DNA of 54,162 nucleotides, from positions 1 to 54,162 of IMG/VR virus record IMGVR_UViG_3300022827_000011; one strand, written 5' to 3'. The position numbers were made by a program, and so were the translations under genes. The notes beneath the pieces were generated by a model. The model searched no databases, had not been told where the DNA came from, and was given only the letters and a program-made list of their open reading frames with translations. This DNA comes from a virus. Positions 53,952 to 54,162 of this stretch are shown in pieces; within the stretch, counting starts at the first letter, position 1; the number at the start of each line of letters is the position of its first letter.

Positions 53952-54162
53952 GGAGATTCTGGAGAACGCAAGAAAAGTAAAGAAAAGTAAAGAAAAGTAA
54001 AGGAAAGTAAAGGAGATTCTGGAGAACGCAAGAAAAGTAAAGGAGATTCTGGAGAACGCAAGAAAAGTAAAGGAGATTCTGGAGAACGCAAGAAAAGTAA
54101 AGGAAAGTAAAGGAGATTCTGGAGAACGCAAGAAAAGTAAAGGAAAGTAAAGGAGATTCAGG
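53952..54162. repeat. 30/10-nt tandem repeat at the window end
   Basis: GGAGATTCTGGAGAACGCAA begins at 53952, 54012, 54042, 54072 and 54112, with a partial copy at 54152. Each 30-nt unit ends AGAAAAGTAAA and may be followed by extra 10-nt GGAAAGTAAA pieces, so all spacings are multiples of 10. The array runs off the window. A long reading frame across it on the minus strand is a by-product of the repeat. The stretch 53725-53951 between the two repeats shows nothing I can name. Confidence 0.85.

Noticed and set aside
53817-54131. Long open frame on the minus strand across the end repeats
   Set aside because: It translates the tandem repeat into a monotonous Ser/Phe/Leu pattern with no ribosome binding site; it is a by-product of the repeat.

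Overview
The window is part of a large, T4-like (contractile-tail) phage genome that probably infects a marine alphaproteobacterium. Phage evidence: dense, overlapping genes almost all on the minus strand, a tRNA cluster, nrdA/nrdB/glutaredoxin, a tail-fibre protein, capsid-targeting-like N-termini and a recurrent NATAAATA motif resembling T4 late promoters. Host evidence: a Shemin-pathway 5-aminolevulinate synthase, a circularly permuted (two-piece) tmRNA, and DUF1127/DUF3563-like small proteins, all typical of Alphaproteobacteria. The host is an inference. No capsid, portal, terminase or polymerase gene is in the window, so this is only part of the genome.

Layout. 1-3.8 kb: minus-strand tRNA cluster with twelve tRNAs that fold well or fairly well (Lys, Phe, Arg, Tyr, Glu, Met/Ile2, Cys; Lys, Tyr and Arg duplicated) and several decayed tRNA-like remnants, driven by a TTGACA-N17 promoter. 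3.8-26 kb: small early-type genes including Pth2, TilS, a metallophosphoesterase, an SPFH protein, IF-1, AbrB, a bilin reductase, heme oxygenase, ClpS, ribosomal protein bS21, an outer-membrane-barrel-like protein, the tmRNA and an L7/L12-like protein. 26-32.5 kb: nucleotide metabolism (HAD phosphatase, glutaredoxin, NrdB, and NrdA carrying one contiguous mini-intein and one split intein). 32.5-41.3 kb: tail fibre, RecB-like nuclease, virion-type small proteins, a possible -1 frameshift site, and a ligase-like/nucleotidyltransferase pair. 41.4-45.6 kb: plus-strand islands with DUF1127/DUF3563 proteins and ALAS plus DUF454, around a minus-strand WCT-domain gene. 45.6-49.8 kb: HNH endonuclease, a periplasmic protein, a possible ADP-ribosyltransferase, a second WCT-domain protein and a KTSC protein. 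49.9-53.1 kb: plus-strand tandem array of six overlapping DGPA-repeat genes. 53.4-54.2 kb: two non-coding tandem-repeat blocks.

How the genes work together. One theme is translation control: tRNAs, TilS, Pth2, IF-1, bS21, an L12-like protein, a tmRNA whose tag ends in ALAA, and ClpS, which feeds the Clp protease. A second is tetrapyrrole metabolism: ALAS makes the heme precursor, heme oxygenase opens heme to biliverdin, and a PcyA/PebS/PcyX-type reductase would make phycobilin. A third is dNTP supply through class Ia ribonucleotide reductase, whose large subunit must be assembled by protein trans-splicing.

The strongest novel-looking elements are the permuted phage tmRNA with a non-canonical T-loop, the doubly intein-interrupted NrdA, the overlapping DGPA-repeat array, and the A-AAA-AAG slippery site joining two virion-type ORFs. 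Functional calls are from reading the sequence; no database search was run.
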